Shown: positions 54,225 to 63,930 of the stretch, in pieces
Numbering within the stretch: position 1 is the first letter of the stretch
Layout: each line of letters begins with the position of its first letter
Assembly: GCA_037447655.1 (NCBI GenBank)
Contig: JBBHKE010003360.1
Span: forward strand, 1 to 64,000
Direction: 5' to 3'
Source: Zygnema cylindricum
Lineage: Eukaryota > Streptophyta > Zygnematophyceae > Zygnematales > Zygnemataceae
DNA: 64,000 nt
The notes under the pieces: model-generated
The model's database searches: none
The model's input: only the letters and a program-made list of their open reading frames with translations
Told to the model about the DNA's origin: nothing
Program-made: the position numbers and the translations under genes

Positions 54225-56047
54225 GGGAATTGATCATGGCAATGACTGTTTTGGTTGCGCACAGTCTTTTACTTAAATTTGTCAAAAAATGTACGTTTGA
54301 AGTACACATCGGTACAAGTAAAGTAACGTTGAGGCTAAATTTGACAGTCAATCGGCTGGCCAATTTTGACTTTCAAAAATTTGTTTCAACCACTTAAACT
54401 ACTGTTGCGCTTGCAAACGTCAACCGTCATCATGAAATTAGCAATTCACAAGGTTGGCGAACGTTTACGGTAACAAAACTGCGACAACCACATGTAAATA
54501 AAAGTTTTGCAGACAGTCACTTTTTGTCGTTACGTGAGCTCCACAGTGAGAGTACGTTGGATATTAATTTTTAGTCATCTAGGCGTTAGATTGAACTAAG
54601 ACGCACATTGGAAAGAAGCCTCTTTAAACTGAAGTAATGTAAGTCTTGTACGGAAATAATGTTGATTCGTAGAAAGTGTGGCTTGATTTCGTCGCAGGGG
54701 ACGACGCGCATTTTTTTCATTTAACTTCAATTGATATTTTGACGCCTATTCGTATTATTATAATGTACAAAGTTTATTTCGTTTCGTACGCTTTGGTATT
54801 TTTGTACAAGACATACAATACAGTACTTCAGTTTAAAGATGTTTGAGGTTTCGTTTCAATTTGCGTTTTAGGGTATGTCCCCATGTACTTGTAACTTAGC
54901 GAACTTACTTTGTATTTTAACGCAAATTCGCCATACCTGGATTTCAAGCGTCCTTATGTCTGTAAGGACAAAATTGTAACTTACGCTTGTGACAACTGTA
55001 TACGTCAATAGTTCTCGTGACTGTTGTCAACGTCAATAATCTGTTGTCGCACGTTTATTTTTGGGACAGCTTGTGACGTCGCATGTCTTATCGTGACATT
55101 GTACACGTAACGCCTTCCAACCTGTGTCGTTTCACGGTTGACAAAGATGCGCTTTGCCTTTGCGTCTTCTATCAAGTCGACGTGAAAAGGCATCGAAATT
55201 TTGAGACCCCAGAAAAAAAAAAAATCGTACTGGACGAAAACGGACAAAACCAAACAAATTGTGTACTTTTCTTTGTCGTATTGGACCGCACACGGACAAA
55301 CCATAGTGAATTGTGTACTTTACTTTGTCCTTTAAAATCGTTTGAAAATTTTCGAAAATTACGACACGTGCCAATATATGTTCCTATTTATTTTTCGAAA
55401 ATACCTATTTTTAAAAAACATTGCGCATGTGTTTTAATCGTATGGTTGAAGATGCCGTTTTTTGTCGTGGAAGTGGGTCAAAAAACACAAGACGACAAAT
55501 TTTCGTACATCCTAAGTTCGAGGATGATGCAAATTGTACTCTACATATTTAAGATTCTTTTGTACGGTTGCAACTTATGAAGTACGACGCTAAGTTTTAC
55601 AGGAAAACAACAAAAAAAAACCCTTACTTATGCACATGGGGACATACCCTAAGTTCAATTTAACGCTTAGACGACTAAATTTCAATTTTACGGCTAAGTT
55701 CATATCCAACGTGCTCCCACCGTAGAGCTCACGTAACAACAAAAAGTGACTGTCTGCAACACTTTTATTTTGCATGTGGTTGTCACAATTTTGTCACCGT
55801 AAACATTCGCCAGTCGTGTGAATTGCTGATTTTATTATGACGGTCGAAGTTCGCAAGCAGAGCAATTGTTTAAGGAGTTGAAACAATATTTTGAAAGTCA
55901 AAGTTGTCCAACCGATTGACCGTCAAATTTAACCCCAATGGTACTTATCTTGTAACAATGGTTACTTCAAACGTACATTTTTTGACAAAATGACGTAAGC
56001 GACTGTGCGCAACCAAAACAGTCACTGCCATGATCACCTCTCTACCC
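54225..56047. mobile_element. Long-TIR element F, copy 3, carrying element G
   Basis: The element is about 1823 bp with arms of about 350-400 bp (GGGAATTGATCATGGCAATG at the left; the right end is rearranged to ATGATCACCTCTCTACCC). The arm inner parts (TTTTGCAGACAGTCACTTTT) match on both sides. The middle contains element G (54871-55649). Frames at 55083-55580 are inside G and not recognisable. Confidence 0.82.
54871..55649. mobile_element. Element G nested in F copy 3 (PIF/Harbinger-like)
   Basis: The termini are GGGTATGTCCCCATGTAC and GCACATGGGGACATACCC, with TTA and TAA flanks. The undisturbed counterpart in F copy 1 reads (complement) CAATTTGCGTCTAAGTTCAA, which places the insertion at TAA and supports a 3-bp duplication with one later change. 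It is 779 bp. A 165-residue frame inside (55083-55580) has no recognisable motif. Confidence 0.78.
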
Positions 56048-56084
56048 GAAAAGTATTTCGATGGGATTCTATATCGAAATTTCT

Positions 56085-56240
56085 ACGTTTTGAACTATGT
56101 GTCCAACTGGTAGCGTGGTAAACGACGTCCTCCATGTCGTCACCATATAGATTTGCGAGTCATGCATACGCCAGCAACTACGCATTTCCACCACCCGCAT
56201 GTTTGCCTCTTGACTTTGGTAGAGTAGTATTGTAGAGTAC
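56085..56240. repeat. Dispersed repeat K, copy 2
   Basis: It matches 27640-27800. Here the sequence continues leftwards (TATATCGAAATTTCTACG) where copia-A interrupts the other copy. Confidence 0.72.
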
Positions 56241-56618
56241 ACTACTGTACTGAACCGAGTACTTTTGGGCCTTCGGAGGGCATGTGAAAGGATCCACGTC
56301 ACCTTTCACTCCCATTTTCGTTTACGACGCCTCGTGGCGCGCACACGTTTTCCTAACGCAATTTGACGAACACGATCGAACACAAAACGCGAAACATTTT
56401 ACGTGCCCCCATTTTGTTTTTTTTTCGAAATTCACGCCGTGGTTGTACTTTTCGACCGTGCAACTGAAACGCTTTAGAAAGAACCTTTAACCGTTTTATT
56501 ATCCTCTCTTCTTAAAGGTCTTCTTTAATCCTAAAAACATTTTTTACCCTTTTTACTTGTGGTTAGTGTGGAAGTTACTCCCTTTTCTTCCCTTTTTGCC
56601 TCTTCTGTCGTTGGTGTG

Positions 56619-56707
<89 letters not shown>

Positions 56708-56725
56708 TTTTTCCCTATCCCTCTC

Positions 56726-56798
<73 letters not shown>
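56619..56798. repeat. (CT)n microsatellite upstream of the recombinase gene
   Basis: Nearly pure CT repeats in two blocks end 50 bp before the ATG at 56850. GAGA/CT repeats in 5' leaders are common in plants and may affect transcription; that role is inferred. Confidence 0.9.
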
Positions 56799-56800
<2 letters not shown>

Positions 56801-56849
56801 ATTTGGTGTTGTTTGGCTTATATGTTATAGTTGTTATCCAGTGTGCTAC

Positions 56850-57202
56850 ATGGAAACCCTCATGAGTAAGGCCCAAAGACGTAGTGTTGGATTAAAACGT
56901 GCTGCACATCTAGCTGGCGAAGGAACCAATACAACTAGTGGAAACGTTGGTACTTCAGTGCGTAGGAGGAGAAATGGACGTGAAGGAGTTGTGTCAGGAT
57001 ATGACGATGGCGAACAGGGGGACGAAGACGATAATAGGCGCACGAAGAAGAGAAGGGTGGAACCACCAGTCGATTTTACTCCGACCACAGAAGAATCTGG
57101 ACGAGAGGCCGTTTTGTCAAAGTCCAGAGGCTGGTTTTGTCAAACAGAGACAGTATCCAAAGAAACCCACATACAGTACACGAAACGCATGCGACAGTGG
57201 AA
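56850..57202 (+). CDS. Recombinase gene, first exon (NLS-bearing N-terminus)
   Basis: The frame begins ATG GAA ACC at 56850 and stays open to a TAA at 57231. It encodes a basic, Gly/Asp-rich N-terminus with a nuclear-localisation-like RRTKKRRVEPP, then ETHIQYTKRMRQWK, which resembles the start of the core-binding domain in Ndc10/Crypton proteins. The donor is probably GTGCATG at about 57203, after MRQWK, but its exact position is uncertain. CT repeats lie just upstream. Confidence 0.55.
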
Positions 57203-57375
57203 GGTGCATGGCAAACTTATAATTATACTGTAATTGATTAAGTGGGTTTTGGCAATATTGAACGACTGTTTACCTAAAAAATGGTAATTGTTTATTTATT
57301 TTGTCTTGTTTTTTTTCACATGTTTAATTTGTTTTAAAATAACTGGGGTTTGTATTCGGTGGTGTGTGTTATTCT

Positions 57376-57566
57376 ACAAAACTGGTGGGCTGAGCTAGAG
57401 AAGTTACAAGTTGAGAAAGGGAATGTTTTTCCTCCAAACTACCTTCGAAAAATAGGAGGGAGGAATGTGGGAACGTATGGGCCTCACCAAGATAAGCCTT
57501 ACTTAGAGACTATACTTATTCAACAGAAGTCGATAGATGTTTTTTTGTTTGTCGCATCAAAAACAT
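57376..57566 (+). CDS. Recombinase gene, probable second exon
   Basis: An open frame with NWWAELEKLQVEKGNVFPPN and YLETILIQQKSIDVF fits a helical core-binding segment between the first exon and the exon at 57757. The acceptor is not identified, and the strong GTACGT at 57567 is in the wrong phase for the next exon, so both boundaries are tentative. Confidence 0.4.
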
Positions 57567-57756
57567 GTACGTTAGGCTTTGGTGTTTGCGAGCAAACAAA
57601 TAATGTTATAAAATTTAAAACAGTTTGAGAATGAAAAGGTTTGGGGGGAGTGAGAGAGAGAAAAAAAAGCAACAAAAGTATTAGTTTTGTGCATAAAGAA
57701 AATTTGACATATGGAAAATATGGTTTCAATTTGATTTCTTATTTTGTCCTTTGCAG

Positions 57757-58197
57757 ACACAAGGTTTTTTACAGGCCATGATGAAAGCATTAAAGTTTTT
57801 CCATAAAACACAATGCGATATCATAGGGATGACATACGAAATTGTCGGAAATGGTCTTTTTACATCTAATATTATGAAAGGAATGATTGGCCAGACTGGT
57901 GTGAGGTGTAAACGGGAATATTTGGATCAACTGTCGGGGGTTGTTAGCAACGGGAATAACGGCAAGCAGCTTAAAGAAATGAGTAGAAAATGGCTTGAAG
58001 ATTGTACGACGGTGGATTTAGTGCATGAGAACATGTTGGCCCGTGGCATTACCCTTTTAACCCATTTTGCAGTTGGAAGGGGAAACAGTGCCCGAGCTGT
58101 GAACTTATGCGATTCGTTTGACATGGAAGTGGATAGTGTGGGTCCCACGTCTTGTCACATTCTCAGCTTTTTGGACATGAACGGCAAAACTAATAAG
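57757..58197 (+). CDS. Recombinase exon with first catalytic Arg
   Basis: The exon lies between acceptor CCTTTGCAG and donor AAG/GTATAT and is exactly 147 codons (phase 0 to 0). It begins TQGFLQAMMKALKFFHKTQ, a helical core-binding segment, and ends ARGITLLTHFAVGRGNSARA followed by VNLCD, corresponding to the block of Ndc10/Crypton recombinases that bears the first catalytic Arg (58093-58095 is my best candidate). The frame is intact with clean splice sites. Confidence 0.75.
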
Positions 58198-58298
58198 GTA
58201 TATCTATTTTTGTGTTATTACTTGGTTAAAAATGCCTAAGACAATGTCATTGCTTTGTGGTTATAACAGCTAACTGTGCGTTGTGATTTGTAACGCAG

Positions 58299-58447
58299 AA
58301 TGGTCGAAAGGAGCATTTCGGCGTAATCCGAAATAGGGATTGGGACCTTTGTCCTGTTGGAGGGATTTCTATGTGGCTACTATACTTATTTCACATGAAA
58401 GGAGGGACTGGTTGGGGGTGCTTGGATTTTTTTTCCAGAGAGTCATG
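58299..58447 (+). CDS. Recombinase exon, LCPVG block
   Basis: Acceptor TAACGCAG and donor TCATG/GTATGC give 149 bp, phase 0 in and 2 out. It reads HFGVIRNRDWDLCPVGGISM WLLYLFHMKGG, the conserved block between the catalytic Arg and HxxR in Ndc10-II/Crypton proteins (typically RNKD, LCPVGALA, FY-F). The joint to the next exon restores a Trp codon. Confidence 0.8.
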
Positions 58448-58565
58448 GTATGCTCAATCTAATGTACTTGTAAACTCAATTTGCCTTAGCATTTGTATAT
58501 GTATTTGTAAGCGTGATTTCATTGATAACTTCATTTTTCTATTAACATTTGTGATGCACGAATAG

Positions 58566-58730
58566 GTATGACTTATTTTTATTCCCGAAGTCGTCGAAGG
58601 ATGAAAAAAGTACGGATTACCACACCCACCTTCGCTTAATTCACGCAATGTTTTTGAGTCTTGGCACTGTTTCCAACTCAAAGACACACGCAATGCGAGG
58701 CGCAGGTGCAAGGGCAGCTGAGAGCAAGGG
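58566..58730 (+). CDS. Recombinase exon with HxxR
   Basis: Acceptor ACGAATAG and donor AAGGG/GTGAG give 165 bp, phase 2 in and 2 out. It encodes HLRLIHAMFLSLGTVSNSKT followed by HAMRGAGARAAESKG; His (58687) and Arg (58696) form the HxxR of tyrosine recombinases in the family-specific context KTHAxRxxGAR. Confidence 0.82.
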
Positions 58731-58851
58731 GTGAGAATTTCCCATGTTGTTGGTTTTCCATTCAATTACAATGTTTAAAGATAATGGTTATATATATGTT
58801 ATTTTTTGTTTATAACCTTGTATTGGCGTAACAAAACTTCAATGTTAATAG

Positions 58852-59071
58852 GGCTTCTGAAGCGCATATTGCGCGACTAGGGAGATGGGTCAACGCCCAC
58901 ATGTACCCCTCCTACCTCACCTCCATTCCCTTAGAGATGTTACTTGTTCAAGCGCGATTTAAGAATAATAAGAGCACCTACCTTCTCCATCAAGATCGGG
59001 TCGAAGTCCACGATTGCCTTCTTGGACGTACATTTTCGTGGGACGACAACGCACTTGAGGATGTTAAAGAG
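58852..59071 (+). CDS. Recombinase exon with catalytic Tyr
   Basis: Acceptor TGTTAATAG and donor AAAGAG/GTACGC give 220 bp, phase 2 in and 0 out. It encodes HIARLGRWVNAHMYPSYLTS then IPLEMLL. In the family this is the (R)RxGRWxxxxMxxxYLTxxP block, with Trp at 58886-58888 and the nucleophilic Tyr at 58913-58915. With the three preceding exons it forms an unbroken catalytic domain, arguing that this part was recently under selection. The enzyme would cut and rejoin DNA through a 3'-phosphotyrosine link. Confidence 0.82.
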
Positions 59072-59209
59072 GTACGCAATTCAATTGAGGAAAAAGAAGA
59101 GTGATTTAAATTGGTAGGAATAAAATGTGGTAAAGTAGAGTAAACAATAGGGAAAATATAGTAAAGTCGACTTAATTTTAATAAAGGTAATGAAAGGTTA
59201 GTGTGGGTA

Positions 59210-59340
59210 AGGTGGGCAAACCGAAAACGGCGGCAGGGGTTGCCGTTGGCGACGTGGCGACGCCGTCGCTGAGGAACGCGAGATGGCGTCGGCGATGAGG
59301 AGTCGCTGGCGCCGTCGCCGACGCCAATGCAGCCTAACTT
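59210..59340. repeat. GC-rich inverted-repeat block inside recombinase intron
   Basis: GGCGTCGGCG pairs with CGCCGACGCC about 28 nt downstream; GGCGACG/CGTCGCC words recur. The composition is unlike its AT-rich surroundings and matches the hairpins at 62250-63256. Confidence 0.7.
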
Positions 59341-59573
59341 GAAAATGTGGGCGACGTCAAATGAGACGCCAAAATTGCAAATTTAAATTTGAATTTTAGC
59401 GCGATCCAAAGGACTTGTCGCAACCGATTCTAAATGTCATGTGCGAAACAAGGTATCACTCCAATCACAATGTGCTAAGTGGCCAAAATATTGGCATTGA
59501 ATGATCCCTTAAACCTTCATAGCTCATCCGTCTTATACGCGCATTTTCAATGTACATTCCATCCTCCCAATAG

Positions 59574-60143
59574 TATGCTGGAAATTTGGGATGGCGTTAT
59601 GGGGAATTGTGGGAGGAAGGGAGCGATCCAATTGTAAACGTGCGAGGATAGAGACGGAGAAGACTTCCTTTGCGGCCCTTACAATTTGAATTTGACATAA
59701 GGCCACTTGAAGTTAGCAACAACACTGACGACGATGAGTACCAGCCTTCTTTACACTCCATGGACGGACCTATCGACAAACCCATCGTTGATGGGGACGA
59801 ACCTTCGGAGGGGTCCAACACTTCGGAGCACACCATGGAGGGTGACCTGAAGGTCTACAAATATGAGGGAGATGAGTCAACCAATGATGAACATTCAGCC
59901 GAGAACACGGAGCGGCAAGAAGAAAATACTTTTTATAGTGACGATGAGGTTATGGGCGTGGCATCTTCAAATCCCCCTCCAGAGTTGGAATTAGCTTTAC
60001 TACAGGGAAACCCAAGAGACCTTTCGCCAATTAACCCCAGGCGTGAGTACCTAGACAGGTGGTACTTTGCACCTATTGGCCAATATGAAGCAATGGATGG
60101 CTTTTACCCTACCCACTCCCACTCCATACCTCTTAGGGATTGA
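59574..60143 (+). pseudogene. Recombinase gene, acidic C-terminal exon with in-frame stop
   Basis: After the acceptor CCTCCCAATAG the phase-0 frame reads YAGNLGWRYGELWEEGSDPI VNVRG, then TAG (59649-59651), then continues in the same frame into an acidic region (TDDDEYQPSLHSMDGP, EGDESTNDEHSAENTERQEE) ending at 60143. The stop divides what looks like one exon, so this copy may be inactive, or the true acceptor lies further on. Confidence 0.5.
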
Positions 60144-60239
60144 CCTCCAAAGTGGAGGTACGCAAACCCCAAAGGGGCTAGTAGCTCAGACCCCAAAAAA
60201 CCAAAACCCCTCAACATTTCACATGAGCTGCCAGCCTAT

Positions 60240-60963
60240 CCCACCTGGATGTATATGGCAAAGGACGATATTAAAAGATCCTGGATGTATATGGCAAAGG
60301 ACGATATTAAAAGATCCTTTTCCGCGTTTACACAATTCGACATTAGTGACAAACACCTAACTTGGATTATCCGTCGGGAGGATGGCTATGAGTTTGATGT
60401 GCGTGGGTTTCTGCTTGTGCACCATATTTGGGACCCAAGAATTAGTAGCATTCTGCGCTTGTGCAAGAAGACAAAGGAGGTGGCACATTTCATGGACGTT
60501 AGAGAAAAGGTATTAAAGCGAATTCGGGGTTTTAGGGCGAAGGAGGAACGTTTCCGCTTGGAAGAGATAGTTAGGGTTCGTAGACCAACTCCACAACCGA
60601 CGGGAGTTAGGGTTCCTGTGGCAAGGGAAAGCGATATCACGTTCGATTTATTAATGCAAAATTTCGTTGAACTCCAACGAGAGTTTGTTGATCTTTGAGG
60701 GGAGGTGGTCGAACTTCGACAATTGATTGTCCGAGAGGATGGAGGAGAGGGGAGTGGAGACAGATGGAGAGAGGGAGAGAGGGAGGATGAGAGAGATGGA
60801 AAGATGGAGGAAGGGGGAGAAAGAGAGGAAGAGGGAGAGGGGGAGGGTTTGAGTGAGAGAAGGGGTGAGATAGATGGAGAGAGAAGGGAGGAGAACGAGG
60901 GAAACGAGGTGGGAGAGGAAGAAGGGAAAAAGGTAGAGAGGGATGGAGAGGAAGGGGTGAGGT
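60240..60963 (+). pseudogene. Recombinase gene, C-terminal region running into purine repeat
   Basis: A 36-bp unit (TGGATGTATATGGCAAAGGA...) is duplicated in frame, then AFTQFDISDKHLTWIIRRED and a charged helical tail follow. The frame meets TGA at 60696-60698, in ...FVELQREFVDL*GEVVELRQL..., and reads on into the (GA)n array until 60963. The TGA is likely a CGA mutated at CpG, because a helical heptad-like pattern spans it. The family of this tail is not recognised; linkage to the recombinase rests on strand, order and composition. Confidence 0.4.
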
Positions 60964-62249
60964 AGGGGATGAGGGGGGGAGGGATGGAGAGGGAAAAAAA
61001 GAGGAGGGAGATAGAGGAGGAGACGGAGCAGAAAGAGGAGCATATGGAAAGAGGGAGGGTGATAGGGGAGGAGAAGGAAGAGGGGAGGGAGGGAAAGAGA
61101 GAGAGAGAGGTGAAGAGGGAGAGAGGGAGAGAAAAGAAAGGGGAGAGGGAGAGAGAGAGTACAAGAGGGGGAAATGGGGAAAGAGGAAGAGAGGGAAAGG
61201 GAGGGAGAGAAAGGGCGAGAGAGATGGAAATAGAATGGGGGAAAAAGAGGGAAAGGAGGTGGGAGAGGAGGGAGGGAAAAGGGGAGAGAGATGGAAAAGA
61301 AGGGGGAGAGGTAGGGGGTGAGGGGGGGAGGGATAGAGAGGTAGAAAAAGATGGAGAGAGAGAGAGGGAGGGGAATGATATAGAAGGGTTTTTGGGCGGG
61401 AATGAGATATGGAGAGAGGGAGGGAGAGATGGACGGAAAGCGGGTGGGAGAGGGAGAAAGAGGGTCAAAGTGGGAGACGGAGGGCAAAAATGGAGAAGAA
61501 GAAAAAGGGGAGGGAGGGAAGGAGAGAGAGGGAGGGAAAGAGAGAGGGAGTGAGGGAAATAGAGGGGGAGAGGGAGGAGAAAGAGGAACATATGGAAAGA
61601 GGGAGGGTAATAGGGGAGGAGAAGGAACGAGGGAGGGAAAGAGAGAGAGAGAGCGGAAGAGGGAGAGAGAGAGTTTACAAGAGGGGGAAATGGGGAAAGG
61701 GGAACAGGGAGAAGGGGTGCGGGAGAGAGGCCGACGGAGAGAAGGGAGAAGAGAGGGAGGAAGAGGTTCAATGGGGGAAAGGTGAAGAAAAAGAGATAGA
61801 GAAGGGGGGGGATGGGGAGAGGGAAGGAGGGAATGAGAGAGCGAGAGGGAAAGATGGAGAGGTAGAGAGAGAGGGAGGGTATGAGAAAGAAAGGGTTGGC
61901 GGAAGAGGGATGGGTGGAAGGGGAAGAGGGGGGAGAGGGGGGGGGGGGGGAAGAGGAAAGAGTTAGCGAGTGGGAAATATAAGTCGGAAATGGGGGAAAG
62001 AGGGAGGGGAAAACATAATAGAGGGAGGGAGGGAGATAGAGTGGCAGATTAGAGGGGAAGGAAATGTGGGGTAGAGTGGAAGGGAGGGGGGAAAACGGGA
62101 TGGAGGGGGGGAAATTAGAGGCAGTTGAGAGGGGAAAGAAGAGTGTGACAGCGGGATAGAGAGGCGGGAAATGAGGGAAGGAGAGAGGGGATTTTAAATA
62201 AAGGGAGGGAAGGGGGGGAAAGGAGTCGTCGCCATATCGGCGACGGCTC

Positions 62250-62278
62250 GGCGATGGCGTCAGGTGGTCGCCATCGCC
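62250..62278. repeat. GC-rich hairpin 1
   Basis: GGCGATGGCG (62250-62259) pairs with CGCCATCGCC (62269-62278); 9-nt loop. Confidence 0.85.
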
Positions 62279-62505
62279 ATAGGGAGGCGGGAAATGAGGG
62301 AAGGAGGGAGGGGAAAAAATTAAAGGGAGGGAATGAAAGAGGGAAAATAAAATTGGAGGGAGGGAGGGAAATAGAGGGGTGGTTGAGAGGGGACAGAAGA
62401 GTGTGACTGAGGGGAAGGGAGAGGGGAAAACGAGATGGAAGGGGACGGAATGAGAGGGAGGGAGAGGGGGAAAGGAAGGTGTGGGCAGGATGGCGACGGC
62501 TCGGT

Positions 62506-62528
62506 GATGGCGTCGGGCCGACGCCATC
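62506..62528. repeat. GC-rich hairpin 2
   Basis: GATGGCGTCGG and CCGACGCCATC are separated by a single G, an almost perfect palindrome. Confidence 0.88.
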
Positions 62529-62840
62529 GCCACAGATAGGTGGGAAATGATGGGTAGAGGGAGGGAAAAAAACAGGGAAAAAAAATAGAGGGAAAGAGGG
62601 AGGTAGAGGGGCAGATGAGAGAGGAAATAAGGGTGGGAGAGAGGGGCTGAGTGGCGGGAAATAAAGGATGGAGGGGAGAAAAAAACAGAAGTAGAGGGAG
62701 AGATGGATAAAGAGGAGCAGATGAGAGGGGACGGAAGAGTGTGACTGAGGGGAAGGGAGAGGGAAAAACGGGATGGAAGGGGACGGAATGAGAGGGAGGG
62801 AGAGGGGGAAAGAGAGGTGCGGGCTTGATGGCGGTGGCTC

Positions 62841-62870
62841 GGCGATGGCGTCGGGGCCGACGCAATCGCC
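62841..62870. repeat. GC-rich hairpin 3
   Basis: GGCGATGGCGTCGG pairs with CCGACGCAATCGCC, one mismatch, 2-nt spacer. Confidence 0.85.
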
Positions 62871-63058
62871 ACAGATAGGTGGAAAATGAGGGAGAGAGGG
62901 AGGTAAAAAAATAAGGAAAAAAATAGATAAGCAGATGAGAGTTGAAGAAGAGAGTGACGGAGGGGAAGAGTGAGGGGAAAACTGGATGGAGGGGAAAAAA
63001 TAAGAGGGAGGGAATGGGGAAATGGATGTGTGGACAGGATGGCGATGGCAATGGCGAT

Positions 63059-63087
63059 GGCGATGGCGTCAAGCTGACGCCATCGCC
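63059..63087. repeat. GC-rich hairpin 4
   Basis: GGCGATGGCGTCA pairs perfectly with TGACGCCATCGCC, 3-nt loop. The CA/TG pair replaces the CGG/CCG of hairpin 2 on both arms. Confidence 0.88.
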
Positions 63088-63231
63088 ACAGGGAGGCGGG
63101 AAATGAGGGATAGAGGGAGTGAAAACATAAGGAAGAGGTGAAATAAGGGTGAGGGGAAAAGTGGATGGAGGGGGAAAAGATAAGAGGGAGGGAGGGGGAA
63201 AACGGAGGTGTGGGGGATGGCTATGGGTCGG

Positions 63232-63256
63232 CGATGACGTCGAGCCGACGTCATCG
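63232..63256. repeat. GC-rich hairpin 5
   Basis: CGATGACGTCG pairs perfectly with CGACGTCATCG, 3-nt loop. Both arms changed relative to hairpins 2-4 (GGCGTC to GACGTC and GACGCC to GACGTC), keeping the pairing. Confidence 0.88.
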
Positions 63257-63424
63257 GCACATATAAGTGGGAAATGAGGGATAGAGGGAGGGAAAAAAAT
63301 AGGGAAAAAAAATAGATAGGCAGATGAGAGGGGAAGAAAAGAGTGACGGAGGGGAAGAGTGAGGGGAAAACTGGATGGAGGGGAAAAAAATAAGAGGGAG
63401 ACAGATAGAGGGGAGATTGTAGAC

Positions 63425-63930
63425 GTTGGAAAATAATAAATTTGTTGCACTATGTCCACCCTTTTTAATGTGACTATCACCCGTGTACCACTTTTGATAT
63501 CGAGGTATAATAAAAAAACTTTTTCATGCCTTCCGTTTGGTGCCTTGGTAATTGAATTGCTTGAGCTTTGTGAATGACCTTCGACATGGAAAAAGTGATA
63601 ACTTTTTGAACATGGAAATAATCCTTTTTTTTAATGAAGTTGTTTTTTTTTTTTTCTCTTCACTTGCAAATTATGTTTATTTAAGTTTTCGAAAACGTAT
63701 GTTCACAACTTTTCATGTTTTTGCTTAATATTATTAATTTATCTTTCAATGTTTAAAAACGCAGAGGAATTTACGTGGTTATGACGAGACTCGAGATATT
63801 CCGGCCTAGAAATTTCTGGAGTTACTAACGGGCTCCGTTAGGAGATCCTTGTAGCAAGACCTTGCGCTTTTGCATAAGGATTTCCCGCAACACGCCTACT
63901 TCACTTCTCCATTTTTTTTGACAATTTTAG
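63425..63930. other. AT-rich sequence without a confident gene
   Basis: Signals resembling acceptors (AAAAACGCAG at about 63765 and a polypyrimidine run before 63930) suggest intron sequence of a plus-strand gene continuing to the right, but no domain is visible. Confidence 0.35.

Larger units (their letters stand above)
60700..63420. repeat. Homopurine array with interspersed GC-rich hairpins
   Basis: About 2.7 kb is overwhelmingly A and G on plus (GAGAGGGAGG units). A segment of about 150 bp with CATATGGAAAGAGGGAGGGT occurs at about 61038 and again at about 61585. From 62200 a larger unit recurs: purine stretch, GGCGACGGCTCGGCGATGG, a palindrome, then GGGAAATGAGGG. The 828- and 386-residue minus-strand frames are encoded by this repeat and are not genes. 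Confidence 0.9.

Noticed and set aside
55083-55580. 165-residue frame as a transposase candidate
   Set aside because: Inside non-autonomous element G; no DDE motif, helix-turn-helix or zinc finger could be seen.
56559-57233. 224-residue frame starting upstream of the recombinase ATG
   Set aside because: The first 90 or so residues are Ser-Leu from the (CT)n microsatellite; ATG at 56850 is the more sensible start.
60386-62872. 828-residue minus-strand open frame
   Set aside because: Composition is almost only Ser, Pro, Leu and Phe, dictated by the purine repeat on plus; it overlaps the recombinase tail in antisense.
62320-63480. 386-residue minus-strand open frame
   Set aside because: The same low-complexity artefact across the hairpin array; the frame carries tandem-repeat peptides and no domain.
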